A stretch of 64,000 bases of DNA from Symbiodinium kawagutii (GCA_009767595.1 VSDK01018351.1:192278-256277); one strand, 5' to 3'; counted from the first letter of the stretch, positions 1-12,002 are shown. Program-made: numbers and translations. Notes: a model not told the origin generated them from the sequence alone.

Positions 1-251
1 GCAGGGTTTGATTCCCTTAACAGTGAGAAGGTTCGCCCAGGAATTGCACCTACAAAATATCCAGAACAAAAAACAATTGACATTTCTAAAATTATGTTGT
101 GTGAAACGCCGCTGTGCCATTGTACCACTGTTTAATTTCATTGAATATACGGGTCGGAACAGTGAATGCAAGGACAAAGCTGAAACGGCCCGACACATGC
201 TCACAAAGTGCCAAATTGTCGAAAGTGTACCGTGCTTCACCAAACCCATGC

Positions 252-368
252 ATTGGACAAGTGCCATCGCAGTACTTCCAATCTCTTCCAGTCCTCCACG
301 TTGAGCATGGCAGAGAACATCCGATGCGTATGAGGCGGATTTTCATCGAAGCGTGAAACATGACTGTC
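252..368 (-). CDS. Exon of unidentified protein, left-edge gene
   Basis: This is a 39-codon open frame in phase 0 at both ends. It sits behind an AG acceptor with a pyrimidine-rich lead (367-390 region) and ends at a possible GC donor (AAT|GCATGG on the minus strand). The reading contains the segment MLNVEDWKRLEVLRWHLSN, which mixes charged and hydrophobic residues like a globular helix. I recognise no family. The phase fits an upstream exon that ends at 2486, so it may be a distal exon of the same gene, with the rest to the left of the window. The forward reading of the same bases is also open, so strand choice depends on the splice signals and on the minus-strand neighbours. Confidence 0.4.
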
Positions 369-2485
369 CTCAGTGTGAAATAGAACTACAGCTGGTCAAA
401 TCTACTTAGATCTAGTCAGCTAGCTCACAAAGACTGCAGTCACTGCAGTCACCTCACATTTTGGATGTCCTCATCAGATTACATTGACATAAGCAATACA
501 TGATTGGTTACATATATCTAATGATGTCGTATATAGTATGTACGTACATATATATATATATAGGGGTTTCTCAAAATAGGGAGCCCTAAAAATGGCTGCT
601 TGATTAATTACTATAAATGATTGATAGAGGATGATTTGGGGTTCCTATTTTGAGAAAAATCCATACACATGTTGTCCTCCGACTTTGTCAAAATGGCACC
701 CTGCCATCTATTCTATTCAATGGCTGTGAACATGGAACCCTGAAAGATTTTTTTTGTGAATCGAGTGCCTGACATTACTTTCAAGCACAAAACAACATGC
801 AACGCTGGATCCTGCCCAAGCCACTGTGATATGGAGAATCCGCAGCTGGTCGTCCTTTGGTCGTTTGGCGCACTTGGCTGGACTGGGGATCAAAGAATCA
901 GCAACACACGCGCACACACGCACACATGCACACACCATATATCATCGTCTCATATCAGTGTGAAACATCCTTTTTCTCATGAAGTACGGGTCACTATTAG
1001 ATGTGGGTTGCTGAATGGTGCTGATGTTACCTTGCCATAAAAAAATCAACCTCGCCCCCCCAGCTCCCTGGTCGCCTCCTGCTCCATAAGGCTAAAGTGC
1101 GAAGGTCTTCGTGCCTGTGCAATCCGGTTCAAGGCTCTCGCTCCGTGGGGCCGGGCGCTGCACTCTGAAACTCTAAGAAATGGAGCTGGCAATCCGTACC
1201 CAGAACTGCGAGAAAATCTTTTTTTGGTCCGTGGTTTTGACTGGTACTTACTAACCTACGGCATTCTACAGCCACAGGCCTTGAGAACCTACCTCAACGA
1301 CTCTTCCAATCCGCCTTCATGGTTGGGATCATGCTTCGGATGGTTTGGGGAGGTGTCCAAACCACCTGCGACAACCTGCAGCAGGTCGTGCTGAGTCATG
1401 CTAGCTGCAAAGATCTGCCCCATCTCAGCTGCTAGCATGACTGCAATCCATCAACATCTGAGTAAACATTCCATGCAAAACAGAACAACTTGGCTTAGGC
1501 AAAAGTTGATACTGTCCACTTGCACATATGCCACGCCGTGTTTCATTCCCGACATGGCCAGGCAGAGTATTTTACAATGCATTAAACGTTTAGGTCAGTG
1601 CCTCAAATCAAATGATATTTAAATGGGTGCGGACACATTTACATACATTCTAAAATTATGCATTTATATGCAATCATACATTGCACACTGACTACATAGG
1701 AACAACCTGAAACAACTGCACAGACTGAATGCTGAATCAGATTGAACAATTATACGCAAAGCACCCAATGTGTGCAGAGCTAAGCTGAATAAATCTGTGC
1801 TGAAAAGGTGTGAATCTGTGGATGTTTTCAAGTTACTTCAACTGCAGCACTAGCGCTGGAGCACCTGGCCTACTGCTGTAGCTGTGGCTCACCTGCGAGA
1901 AGCTCTGGATTGATTACCGCTGACTCCGGATCGGTTCCTTGTGGTTTCCATTGCTTTCCGTTGCTTTCCCATTCATTCCAAGGGAAAACCACGCCATATC
2001 ATTCATCATTCTCCAATCTTACATTTCTCCGGGTTTTTGAAACTGATGCGCACCTACATTTGGAAAGTGATGAGAGCGTGTGGACGATAAACATGTGATG
2101 TTCCATGATTCCTCAATTTGTTCATCATGGGTTCCAGCCATTTCCAGCCGCCTCGAAGAAGCCATGAGCCGCACAGCAAAGTCCTGATATTAAATGCAAA
2201 ATCCTCAGTTCAGAATCCACAGCTGCTCAAAGTGGGCTCAACCCATCAAATCAAGAGGGCCCAATAATACGTATATATGCAATTATAGTTGCAGTATATA
2301 TGTGTATATGCATAGATATGGTATGTGAGCATCCACAGAAGTGACCACCGGAAAATGTCCGGTTGAAGTGCTTAGCCCTGCAGGATCCCTTGAGATTCGA
2401 TGGCAGGCAGCAAAGCCACAGGTAAAATCTGTGCTAAGTAATAAACTTTAAGGATGCAACTTACGATAACAAACAGTACTGTCAC
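369..2485. other. No supported gene; foldback element and short repeats
   Basis: Mostly AT-rich non-coding sequence. It holds a TA run near 545-562, a foldback element (567-657) and a CA/CG-rich run at 900-930. A forward frame without ATG runs from about 1041 to the TGA near 1396 (roughly 118 codons); it has no clear splice signals and no family match. A minus frame around 820-930 is open but undecided. Confidence 0.4.
567..657. repeat. MITE-like foldback element
   Basis: The left arm TTTCTCAAAATAGG (567-580) is repeated as its exact reverse complement at 644-657. Pairing continues imperfectly inward for about 12 bases. The 63-base spacer carries no open frame. It could fold into a long hairpin as DNA or RNA. 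No obvious target-site duplication is visible, so a transposon origin is inferred only from shape. Confidence 0.55.
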
Positions 2486-2700
2486 TTGCTGACAAAGCTC
2501 CCAGGTCTTACAAAGCAGTCGCAGCTGTCTTCCAAGCGAATGAACTGAAGCACACAACTTGTTGGTAATCCCGAGCAACATTTTGAGGCGGTAAGATCTG
2601 ATGTAAGCAGCAAATTCCAAGCAGAACGAATATGGCTCGGTCACGGCTTTAAGCCTCAAGCTGTCTTCTCCATCATGTTTCGACGGAACAGTTGCCAAAA
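2486..2700 (-). CDS. Exon of unidentified protein (71 codons)
   Basis: Two bases plus 71 open codons lie between an acceptor (CACAG|TT) and a GT donor (CAGCAA|GTGACAG). The product is mixed charged and hydrophobic with a Leu/Arg-rich helix-like stretch (LGRQLRLLCKTWELCQQ). Its start phase matches the end phase of the exon at 2855-2995, and its end phase matches the start of 252-368, which supports a single minus-strand gene. No domain was recognised. The downstream part of the open frame becomes hydrophobic after the proposed donor, consistent with intron. Confidence 0.4.
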
Positions 2701-2854
2701 CTGTGCATTGCTTCCACGGGGAACTCCGAAGATTCCCAGAATAGGATGATCATCAACCATATTCATAATCCATGATCATCCATCACATGGATCATGTTCA
2801 TTCAATTTCATTCACATTCCGTTGCTTCTTATCCCTCCCCAATTGACCAAAGGC

Positions 2855-2995
2855 CCAGCTCTTGGGAACTCATCCAAGTGGCACTCGAATATCCATGGCA
2901 CCAAACCAGCTCCCGGCGCCGTCGTACGGTGCTGGGCAGACCAGCTCGAGCCAGAGCTGCAGAAAACTCAGTAACTGGGCTTTCGAATGCGGGGT
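2855..2995 (-). CDS. Exon of unidentified protein (46 codons)
   Basis: The open reading starts after an ATAG acceptor and reaches a GC donor (CTGG|GCCTTT). It includes FSAALARAGLPSTVRRRREL, a helix followed by a basic patch. It is unbroken and GC-richer than its flanks. It ends in phase 1 and the next exon (2486-2700) begins with the two missing bases. The reading uses no early start codon. No family assigned. Confidence 0.45.
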
Positions 2996-4952
2996 CTATT
3001 GTGATGACGAGATGTCATTAGGCTACTCCCAACCCCCAAACGTTCAATTCATTTCAATTCATTTCAATTCATTTCAATTCATTTCATTAATTTCAATTCA
3101 TTTCAATTCTCGACATTTCATGGACACCCATGTGCTGTGTAAGAATGTGCCATGTGCACGCGTGACAATCGCAGAATGATCTTGAGAGTGAGTGCTTTGG
3201 TGCTGGCCATAGAATCCAGAAGCTTATCAAAACCACGAAACCATGAATGACAATGAATTACAGGCATGTGCATAACACCCCCAACAAGGCTGCCAAACAC
3301 CCAATTTCAAACCGTGCCAGATGCACGTAGGCGCACCGAGCACCGTGTTGCGCACAGGGGAGGCGTGGCAGAGAGGTCTTGGCTTTCCATGATCAGAACT
3401 TTGGAAGCAGAGGATTGCTTTGGGCCAAGGTTTGAAATTTCACAAGTCCATCCAAATCTTATGGGATCTTATAGGTCTGAACAAGTCACCTTCAACACAC
3501 TTGCTCTCAAACTCAAAACGCACCCCAAAGACTAACACACTTCTGTTGTAATGAATTGCTCTGCGTCCGCAACTACCCTGAAAAGTAATTTGAAATCGGG
3601 AAGCCTGCAAAACTAGATACTTTAAGCGTGCACTTGAAGAATGTCCGTGGGAAATTAATGAAATTGCTACACACACACACACACACACACTTCCAGCCTC
3701 AAATGAGAAAACACAAATTAAAAACACTTGACTTGATGAATGAAGTGGTTGTGAATTTATTTTGCATGGTTGTGGACAGTGTATATTTCGATCAATTTCT
3801 TGCTGAAATGAAAGTTCGATAAAACATTGGTGTTCATTTGGAAAACCGCAGAGAATCAACGCGCGGGCTTGAAAGCATATCTGTCTTTCGCGTCAGTTCT
3901 AACGGCATCGTTGCAGAGCAACGTCGTAGCTATCCATGGAGCTTCTCGGCTCAACACCATAGTCTCAAGGAATTTGATGCAAAATGATGCAAAGTCTCGG
4001 ATGAGTTCTCCCATACTTCTGGCTGGGCGCAAGTGCAGCAAAACAGCTGCGAGCTGCATCTCAGGGCGGCTGTTCTACCAGTTGATTCACAGCTTCAACA
4101 AAATGTGAGAGCTGCTTCTGTATGTTTCTACAAGACAGTCAGTGGAACCCCAAACAGCAACCAACCAAGCAAGGACACTGGCAACCAACAGCAGTTCCTG
4201 CAATATGAGTCGTGTTGAGTCGATGTATACATAGAGCTTGGTGCAGGTTCTGTGCGGGATTACGAGATCAGCAAAACCCACTGTGAACAAGCTGATCAAA
4301 CAGGCCATGTGGTAACTGCTACATCTGCCACTGCTACGGCTACATCTGCCACTGTCCCGCTCCAGGCCTCATGCTCCTTGCGATTGTCTTCCTGTCGGGA
4401 TAGGAATGAAACTTGTGCAAAATACGGTAGAATATACCTGACCTGCAAATCTATCTTTGTCAATGTGTTCAAGTGTTCTCTTTCAGCTTTTGCGAGAGGA
4501 TCTTGAGTCAACAGATTCGGAGTCAGCCATTCCATTCCGAATTCCATTCCAGTCCCAATTTAAAAATCATTGAGAATAGAGAATCAATAATCAATACATT
4601 GAAGAAACTTGAAGAAACTTCCATTCCAGTAGTATCCCAATGTATCCCATGACAAGCATTGACAAAGCTCAGCCCTCCTGGTTGGTCTGCGCCGCCACCG
4701 AGACCTGTTCACAGGAAGCATGTCCTGTGACAGCACCATAGCATCTTTCCTTCCTTCCTAGGCCTAGCCACATGATGCCACGTCGTTCATTTCACGCGCA
4801 ATGATCCGTCCATCTTTCCTTAGCCACTGCCTCTGACTTTGAAGAGCTATGTTTCATGCCACTCTGTCGGACTCCATCCTCCCACTTTCTGAAGTCTTCG
4901 GACTTCTTAGTACTACTACAGTTCCTGAACTTGCAGCGTTGCACACCCTTGC
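2996..4952. other. No firmly supported gene
   Basis: Contains the 10-bp array above, an (AC)11 run (about 3668-3690) and many short open frames on both strands. A minus frame at about 3309-3425 (36 codons, ending at an ACG|GT-like donor) is possible coding, but the forward frame of the same bases is equally open. A 21-bp direct repeat (GCTACATCTGCCACTG motif) lies at about 4317-4355, and a 10-bp duplication at 4599-4620. Confidence 0.35.
3042..3110 (+). repeat. 10-bp tandem repeat, unit ATTTCAATTC
   Basis: About seven units of a 10-bp repeat with one divergent unit (3081-3090). It lies in AT-rich, probably non-coding DNA. Confidence 0.9.
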
Positions 4953-5009
4953 CTTCGGGGGCTGTGGCGGTGCCGCAGGTGCTGGCTGCGGAATGCACAA
5001 AGGCAGCAT
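4953..5009 (-). CDS. Proline/alanine-rich short exon
   Basis: This 19-codon exon is in phase 0 at both ends. It lies behind a strong acceptor (TTTGCTCTCCAG|ATG) and ends at a GC donor (AAG|GCAAGG). The product is proline-rich (PQPAPAAPPQPPK). The surrounding sequence is lower in GC. No partner exon was identified with certainty, so the gene it belongs to is unknown. Confidence 0.4.
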
Positions 5010-7624
5010 CTGGAGAGCAAAGATGGGGTAAGCGACCCTGTTGGAAAAGATGGGTCTCAAAACATCTTGTCAATTTCTTTGAATACATGCTGGCCAGTTC
5101 CCCTTCGTTGGCTATGAGCTATTTCTTGAACTTGTAAAGTTGCGGTCGATGCAGCTTCGACCATATGCGTTCGCACTTGACCTGTTTCTTTTCTGAAAAG
5201 GTACAGCAATAATTCTCAACCGAGGGCTGAAAGTCTTGAAAGAAAACAGAAAGGAAGCCCCCTGAGCACCACGATAGATTTGACTGCAAGTCTCTGGAAA
5301 CAAGATCGCCACCTCGTGAAATCAAGGTTCAAGCCGTTCAAGATAGTGGTCCCGCTTAGTCATAAGTATACACAACCATGATATACTATGAAATACAGTT
5401 GTCCACCCATTCGCCCTCCAAATCATCCCGTCCCTAAATGATGATTTTACGTCTATTTAGAGCCCAACTACATATCATTTCATATCACGTAGCTTGTTGC
5501 CGTGGGCAAGACATCCATAATAGTCCATGTATGTGTGAATTTAAGATCGCCTGATGATCACTTGATACTTGGTATTCCTTTGTCATCTTCCAGCCATTGC
5601 CTGCATGGGTGCGGACCGCTGATCTGCCAACGCGGCTACATATGCGGCTCGCTCCTGGAGGTGTTTGGAAGGCTCAAGGGAAGATCATGGGGACACCGAA
5701 AACCATATGTATCTTCAATTGCTAATACGACATACTCTAAATGTTTTTTTACTTTGAAATCTGTCTTTTCTGTGCTTCATGTTCGCCAAGATTTGCCAAG
5801 TCTGAATACGGTATAAAGAAGCAATTCTTCCGACTTCCCGCCGTCTCCGACAGAGTGCAAGAATGATTTCCTGATGAGGGTCTTGTACGTTGTCATGCGT
5901 CACAAAAACGTCATCACCGTGGATACTAGGATCTTAAACAAGCTTGAGAGCATCCTGCTAAGCTTGTGTACTGAGTGTACTGTCATCACATTTCAGGTCA
6001 GCACAGTCTATAGCAGCCCAAGAGATCACAAAAGGATTCCTCGCTCTGTGACGTCATGGCTTTCAACGTCTCAGAAAAGCGGCCCTCCAGCAGAGCCTCA
6101 TGGTAGACCGAGTACAAAGTTCTGAGGCCGTCAATTCATCTCAATTCCAAGTTTCTTTGATCGACCAGTTATCAATCCAAGTCTACAACTCTTGGAAGTC
6201 TGGGGGGAGTCTAAGTCTACTCTTGAAGTCAGTTGTCTAGAACTCTAAGTTGTCACTTGTGTATTCTATTTCTTCATCTCGTTTCATCTCGTTTCATCTC
6301 CGTCCCTGTGGAGTTTCTCAGAGACATCGACACCTCTGCCCCCTCTCAGCTCTGCACCTCGAGTCTCTGAAGGCGCTGATGGAGCTCCGAACTGCAGACG
6401 CGACAAGTTGGAACTTGGAACTTCGAGGAACATCGAGGAACGTCGCGGAACATTAAACGATTCATTCATGATTCATTGCTGTAATGTCATGGACTAAGTA
6501 TGATTGAGTATGATTATAACTTTCAGTTATGGTCAATGTGTTTAAGGATTTCCGTGTGAAAATCATCAATAAGTCAATCCAAGTCTAAACATAAGCAGCT
6601 GACAATGCATTGACTATGTCGTGATTAAAGCATCGAAGTTCTACAGGTCGGTTCCCTAGAGTGTTGTGAAACCAGTAGCCAGATGTAACCAGTAGATGCC
6701 AGTAGTACGTAATGCCTTGAGGCTCCGTAGTCAGGGTCGAGTTTCTCATGCCCAAACCAGCCTGCCATCTCCCGGGGCCAAGCCTTGGGCTTTCGAAGTG
6801 TTGGAATCCCAAGGAGAATCTGACCTTTTCATAACTTTTCTCTATTTTTCTCTCCTTTTCTCATCTTTTCTCTCCTTTCTGTTCTCTCCTTTCTTGGGAA
6901 GCCTTTTGGGATCTGAAGCTTTCTCCAAAAAATCGCTGGGAAGTTTTTTGAAGTGGCGATCATGAGCCCGCGACCAGCAGACAATTGTTCCTGTACGGCT
7001 GGAGTTTGACCAAGTGCATGATGTCTACATAGGTGTATGGCCTGCCTGGAAACAATGTGTAATTCTACGTCACTTGATGTCTATGAGAGAGAACATTGAA
7101 TCGGAATTTGGCATCAATGAAAGTCTGCCTATCACATCAACCGCTACACAAACTTATGGTCAACCACCTGCTCCTTTTGCTTGTGTGTGTGATATGAATT
7201 AATGTGCCTGTGGATCATAAGAGTCAAAGCCCTGTACCTCGTGAACACATACAAAATGAACAGACGATCTTTGTTGGGATGTCACCGACCCAGAGTTCAC
7301 ATCTGGATCCGACCCAGTTGACCTTAGCAGGGTGGACCCGCCAACAGGCTTCCAAAAAGCCAGGCAGTCTCAAAAATCCTTCTCTCTATGAAGCGGCGAG
7401 GTTTGGGGTGATAGATGCTTATGGATGCTTATGGATGCTTATGGATGGGGTTACGGTATGGGGTTATGTTAGAGCTCACACCAGCAAACTCTTAACCACG
7501 TACGTTTCACCCGTTTTCTTAACTGCGTACACTTCCTTTTCTAACTATGCACAGTCATTCTCCTAACCACTACGTACATTTTTACCTCTAACCATGTAGA
7601 ATCACGTATAATTTAAACCAACAC
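5010..7624. other. No supported gene; low-complexity stretches
   Basis: AT-rich with several 10-bp duplications (TTTCATCTCG at 6271-6301, TCGAGGAACA at 6423-6453, ATGGATGCTT at 7411-7448) and a CTTTTCTC-rich tract at 6830-6895. Short open frames occur on both strands with no family match. Confidence 0.4.
7411..7448 (+). repeat. 10-bp tandem repeat, unit ATGGATGCTT
   Basis: Three near-perfect units. Confidence 0.85.
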
Positions 7625-7796
7625 CTAGACCAGCACCCGTGGCTTCCCTCGGATGCTCCTGCATCTCCTGCAGCCCCCGTTGCGCGGTCTCCGCCAGGGA
7701 ACGCTGGGCAGCCTCACTGTGCTGCTGCACCTGGGAGCCGAATGGCGTGCAACGGAACGCTGCCTGCTGCTCTTCCTGTTGCGCTCCTCCTCCGTA
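7625..7796 (-). CDS. Coiled-coil exon, Gln/Glu/Ala-rich
   Basis: 57 codons plus one base, read behind an AG acceptor that directly abuts a GATAGA-type microsatellite in the intron. It ends at a GT donor (CTAG|GTGTTG). The protein is Q/E/A-rich, with segments such as AQRSLAETAQRGLQEMQEH that suit a coiled coil. The exon is clearly richer in GC than the flanks. Its phase agrees with the upstream exons 8350-8442 and 8945-8994, so these three form a frame-consistent chain. The protein is probably a structural or scaffold coiled-coil protein; no named family. Confidence 0.6.
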
Positions 7797-8349
7797 CTCT
7801 ATCTATCTCTTACTCTATCTCTATTTTCCATCTTCCATCTTCCATCTTCTATCTTCTATCTTCTATCTTCTCCTTTTGCTTCTTCTTGTGGCTGTTGTTT
7901 TGCTACTGGTAAGAACACCTGCACGCACTTGCAAAACCTGACATGCATTTTGCAGAGTGAGGATTCAAGCTGTGTGACACTTTCTAAGATCATGCCTGGT
8001 CCTGTCATAATCTTCACCATATATATAGAATGCTTCCAGGAATGAGTAATCTGAAGCAGGCCTGTAATAAGTGCACCCGTGGGGTCACTTCATAAAATAC
8101 ATTGTAATTCTATAGCCAGTTGAACTGGGTCGTTGAAGGTGTCTTGCATGAGATTCCATCCTCCTCGCTATCAAATTGTACATAAAGGAAAAGAAGGAGA
8201 GCGCGGGAAAGCATGGGAAAGCACGGGAAAGCTGGATAGATATTTAGAGACAGTAGACAGGACGGGAGATATTTTTGTCGGGGTATGGCCACTAATATCA
8301 CAGGAAGGGGATCGAGGAAGGGAGAGCGATCAGTCTTGGGCTCCCCAAC

Positions 8350-8442
8350 CGTTTGGATCAAGTGATTGGTCTCTTCCCGCTGGGAATGAACCTTCGGCTT
8401 GGGATCCAAGGCAAGCAAGTCATCCAGAGACCGTAACCAAGT
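8350..8442 (-). CDS. Exon of coiled-coil gene (31 codons)
   Basis: Phase 0 at both ends, between acceptor TTGAAG|ACT and donor ACG|GTTGGG. It contains WLRSLDDLLALDPKPK and then a polar stretch. It joins in frame to 8945-8994 upstream and 7625-7796 downstream. Confidence 0.5.
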
Positions 8443-8944
8443 CTTCAACATTTTTATTCAGGTCACAATCTTGGTTATGTCTGCGCACCTTGACCTTCCA
8501 ATATTTGCAAATTTGCTTTCTCATATTCAGATTGGTCCAATTTAGTCTATATTCCTATCCGTTCCGAAGAGCGCTTGCTCTTCTAAGGAGATTCCCTTAG
8601 CATCTGCAAAATCCACAGTTCCGGTCTCCAATGGAACAAACGCGCCTGTGCTTGCAACGTTGCCTGGGCCTGTCTTGTGAGCACTTAGCGCACGGGTGTG
8701 CACCGTGTCCAATTTGGTGAGATCCAGAAGCCACGTGTTAGTAGTTAGGCATGAGTTTTCCGTTCCGTGTGGCAACAGAGGAATCGAGTGCATTGATTTG
8801 AAACTCCAACATCTTTTCATATCCATCTGAGATCATTCAATCATGCAAGTAGATTTACTATGATTTAATGGTGCAAAACCAGGGCAGTAAGTCATTTCTT
8901 GCCCTTGTCCTGGAAACACAAAACCAGTGTCCAAATATCCATGC

Positions 8945-8994
8945 CTGAGCCAGAGCCAGGGATTGCTCTTGAGCCTCTCGCAGAGGTGGCTTTG
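8945..8994 (-). CDS. Exon of coiled-coil gene (short, Glu/Gln/Ala-rich)
   Basis: Two bases plus 16 codons between acceptor GCTCAG|CA and a GC donor (CAG|GCATGG). It ends with REAQEQSLALAQ, matching the composition of its neighbours. The opposite strand carries a longer open frame (8899-9321) that I treat as its antisense shadow. Confidence 0.45.
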
Positions 8995-10043
8995 CTGAGC
9001 ACCGTTCCATTGATTTGTTGTGGGTGCTCTGGCGTATGTGATTCTAGCGCTGATGGAGAGGCTCCTCTGCAGCCTCTGCTACTAGGCAACGACCAAAACA
9101 AATCTCCAAGTAACGCGGACTTTGCAGAAGCAAAATCACTACTGGAGGTCCAAGACATCATGTCTTTTCGGTTTTCAAAACCAGGGGGAAATCTCTCCCC
9201 AAAGCCTCTCCAAGCCTACCATCCCAACTACCCAAACCACAACCACTGTGACTTTGGGGGCTGCCTTTTGCTGCAGGTCCGCCAGCTGCTTTACCTGCAG
9301 CGTGAACGGCAACATATTTGAAGATCAAGTCCCAGAAAGTACTACAAATTCCTGCAGAATCTGATCAAAATTCACCAAGTACAAATTGAAGTGCTTCAGT
9401 CAGCTGGCTCAGTTTCACCCTGATGTTAGTATGTTTCGCTGATTCTGCTTCTGGGTTTTCAGCTGCTTCACAATCAAGAACCATTGTGGAAACTTGGATA
9501 GTAATTCTGATCTTCAGTGCAAGCATTCTACATGTATCTACACGAGGCTGGCCATATTGTGATCATCATCATATCCAGTCGCTATCGGCCTGCCAAAAAT
9601 GTCCAATTTCGGAATGGCTCTCACACGAATTAAGTTCGATCTTGGGATTCCTCGAGGTGGTTCCAGCACATACACATATAGTTCTAATTCACCAGTGGAT
9701 TCTCGCCCCCGGTTAAGAACTGTAAAGCTTAGCAACCAAATGCTTGTAAACTCTGTTGCTGTCAGTTGCTATCTCCATTCTGAGGACTAAGGTGCTCCAA
9801 AAGTTCTCGAAGATTAGTTCCCTCCTTGGTGATTCTAAGTTGTTTGACGTCTATACACATGTATATCATAACTATACTTGAGATACTTTCTATACTTAAT
9901 TAAATATACTGAATATACTTAATAATCAATATACTTGATACTTAATGTACATAATATAAACTTCATACACTTTTATCATCTTCCGTCTTACATGTACAGA
10001 TCCTTCAAGTAAGTAGCGCCAGTTGCCCCCTCTCTGTGAGTAC

Positions 10044-10079
10044 CTGCGCTTGAGCTTCGGCTTGGCTCGCTGCCAAGGC
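10044..10079 (-). CDS. 36-nt exon of coiled-coil gene
   Basis: Twelve codons (ALAASQAEAQAQ) between a classic acceptor (GTTTTCCTCCAG|G) and a GT donor (CAG|GTACTC). The same frame stays open from about 10211 to 10005, so the exon may instead be longer. Composition matches the other Q/A/E-rich exons of this gene. Confidence 0.5.
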
Positions 10080-10680
10080 CTGGAGGAAAACACAATGGCT
10101 GCATTGATCTGCATGGACGGATGGGTTTCCCTTGTAACGAACATTGTCTTGTTGGATTTGTTGGAAGGTTTTCAGATGTTTTCGGGGAACACCATGAACA
10201 TCCCTAAACACTATTGAGGGCTTTGAAGAAGTGTCTTGGATCAGGGGTGGTCGAGACCCTCTCGTGATGGTTAAGTAGAGGGAATATTGTGATTATCCCT
10301 AGTGTTTAGTGCTTTGTTAACACCATATAATGTCATGATTGATAGTCGTGAATTAATCATGATCAACATTGATCAACGATGGTTGATAATGACCCATGAT
10401 CGTGATGTCATGCTGGCTCCAAAAGAACACCTTCATACGAGACACAGGAAATGTTTCTCAAGAACGGGGCAAGAGTTCTTTCAATGACCAGTGCGAATGT
10501 GTCAAAAACATACATAATCAAGAAAAGCAAACCAAGTTGACCGAAAGGCAATAGCTGCAGTGAGGGGGAGGAACCACGAAACCTTATGTCTACAGAGATA
10601 TGCATGTATGAATATACACATATCTACAATATAATCAATTATGTAGGGGCATCCAAAGATAGCATACAGTAGTCTGAAAC

Positions 10681-10757
10681 GTGTCCACTTCTGGCTGCAC
10701 CTTCTCTCTGGACTCCAACTCTTCCTGTTTCTTCAGCAGTTTATTGCGGAGCTGCTC
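10681..10757 (-). CDS. Coiled-coil exon (25 codons)
   Basis: Starts after CTGCAG|GAG and ends at a GT donor (GACAC|GTTTCAG). The reading LRNKLLKKQEELESREK is a textbook coiled-coil heptad stretch. It begins in phase 0 and joins in frame to the exon 11247-11372. Confidence 0.6.
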
Positions 10758-11120
10758 CTGCAGTCAGCTAACAGCTTGGAACAGCTCGAAGACGAAAAGC
10801 ACAATGAAGCAAATTTGCGTCTCAACGGGCTGCGAGTCCCATGAATCGCATCTGTACCAGCCATGGAAAGTCTTCTGAAGCAAATTGTCAAGGCAGCAAC
10901 AATGCAAATGCCGTGCGCCGTGCGAACCATGCTTGCAGTGAGAGAAAGATGCGATACTTTTTGATTGATTATCTACTCGCTCAAAAGCGAACATGGAAGT
11001 GAAAAATCCGCTGGCTGTCTATGTTTTACCATTGGAAATGTGTCATTTCCACTTTGATTTTGCAAAGACTGCTGCAATCAAGAGAAGTTCGTGCCATGTT
11101 GAAGTGATTTGAAGAAGTCT

Positions 11121-11177
11121 TCTATCTATTTCTATCTATTTCTATCTATTTCTATCTATTTCTATCTATTTCTATCT
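11121..11177 (+). repeat. 10-bp tandem repeat, unit TCTATCTATT
   Basis: Five perfect units plus a partial one. They lie in the inferred intron just downstream (minus strand) of exon 11247-11372. Confidence 0.9.
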
Positions 11178-11246
11178 GTATATCTTCATCAGAGACATGG
11201 GCGCACTTGCAGTGGCTGTAGCACTGGGCTACAGGTGCTCCTCTGC

Positions 11247-11372
11247 TTCGTTCACTGCTGGGCCAGGACCATCGTAAGGTGGTGGCGGCCCCACCTCGCA
11301 GGTCGTCGCCCCATCTTTGCCAATTTGAATTCGGAGTTGGACGATGTGTTGGATGAATTCTGGAAGATTCAA
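11247..11372 (-). CDS. Exon with proline-rich PPPPY motif (42 codons)
   Basis: Acceptor GATCACAG|TTG; GC donor GAA|GCAGAGG; phase 0 at both ends. The reading has a hydrophobic helix (LPEFIQHIVQLRIQIGKDG) followed by PPPPYDGPGP, which resembles a PY motif of the kind bound by WW domains (family knowledge; binding itself is inference). It joins in frame to the coiled-coil exon 10681-10757. Confidence 0.6.
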
Positions 11373-11522
11373 CTGTGATCACAGCATCAGGTGGTTATGG
11401 GGAACAGAATGCAGAATAACAAGAGAAAAAATGGAATCCTTCTGGGGGTAATCACAGGACAAGTACAACACTTCCCCCTGAAAACAAGGAATCCTTGGCA
11501 ACTTGAAGGTGCAAGCAGCTGC

Positions 11523-11582
11523 CTCGTATGGTGGAGGTAGTCGACCAACTCTGCGTCCATAGGCATCCTGCAGCGACATGCC
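11523..11582 (-). CDS. Short exon of coiled-coil gene (frame uncertain)
   Basis: Two readings are possible. With acceptor CTTCAG|GGC the frame gives 20 codons ending LPPPYE before a GC donor (GAG|GCAGCTG). With the next acceptor (CTGCAG|G) another frame reads MPMDAELVDYLHHTRQLL. Both connect in phase to one of two possible ends of the preceding exon. I cannot decide between them. Confidence 0.45.
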
Positions 11583-11751
11583 CTGAAGAGCTCAATCAAA
11601 TGAAAAAATGCTTTCTGATGTCTGGATATGTCTGGTGTATAAAGAAATACAAGAAGAACAAAGAAAAAGACCAGAAAAGCCATGCAATTTTGCCAAAGTC
11701 TTAGTGTTGAGTGTGTGGATGCGTGTTGTGACAAGATCTGAAGCTGCTCAC

Positions 11752-11876
11752 TGAATGGAGCAAGTGAGGTCCTCATCCAGTGGTGGTCGCTGGCGCGCCT
11801 GTGATTCACAGCTGAAGGAGCCGTTCCACTGATCTTCAGGCTGAGAATCGTTGGTTGAGGGTGATGATGCATTCAT
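11752..11876 (-). CDS. Exon with possible start codon, Ser/Gln/Asp-rich
   Basis: The frame opens with ATG at 11876 (MNASSPSTNDSQPEDQW) but is also open for several codons upstream, so the start is tentative. It ends at CA|GTGAGC (11752), a near-consensus donor, or at a GC donor (CAG|GCGCGC, 11799). The product is acidic and low-complexity, consistent with a disordered N-terminal region of the coiled-coil protein. Confidence 0.5.
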
Positions 11877-12002
11877 TGCTTCCCCTTTTTCACAAACTTT
11901 GTGAGGACTCATCGACAGCTTCTATCCGATCTTTTCGTTTGGATCACTTGCTCCAGACTGACCTACATTGATCATCATTGATTGTTGAAGCCACAGTTCA
12001 GC

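Noticed and set aside
8899-9321. 140-codon forward frame beginning MPEPEPG further in
   Set aside because: The minus strand gives a coiled-coil exon that joins in frame to two others; the forward frame has no partner exons.
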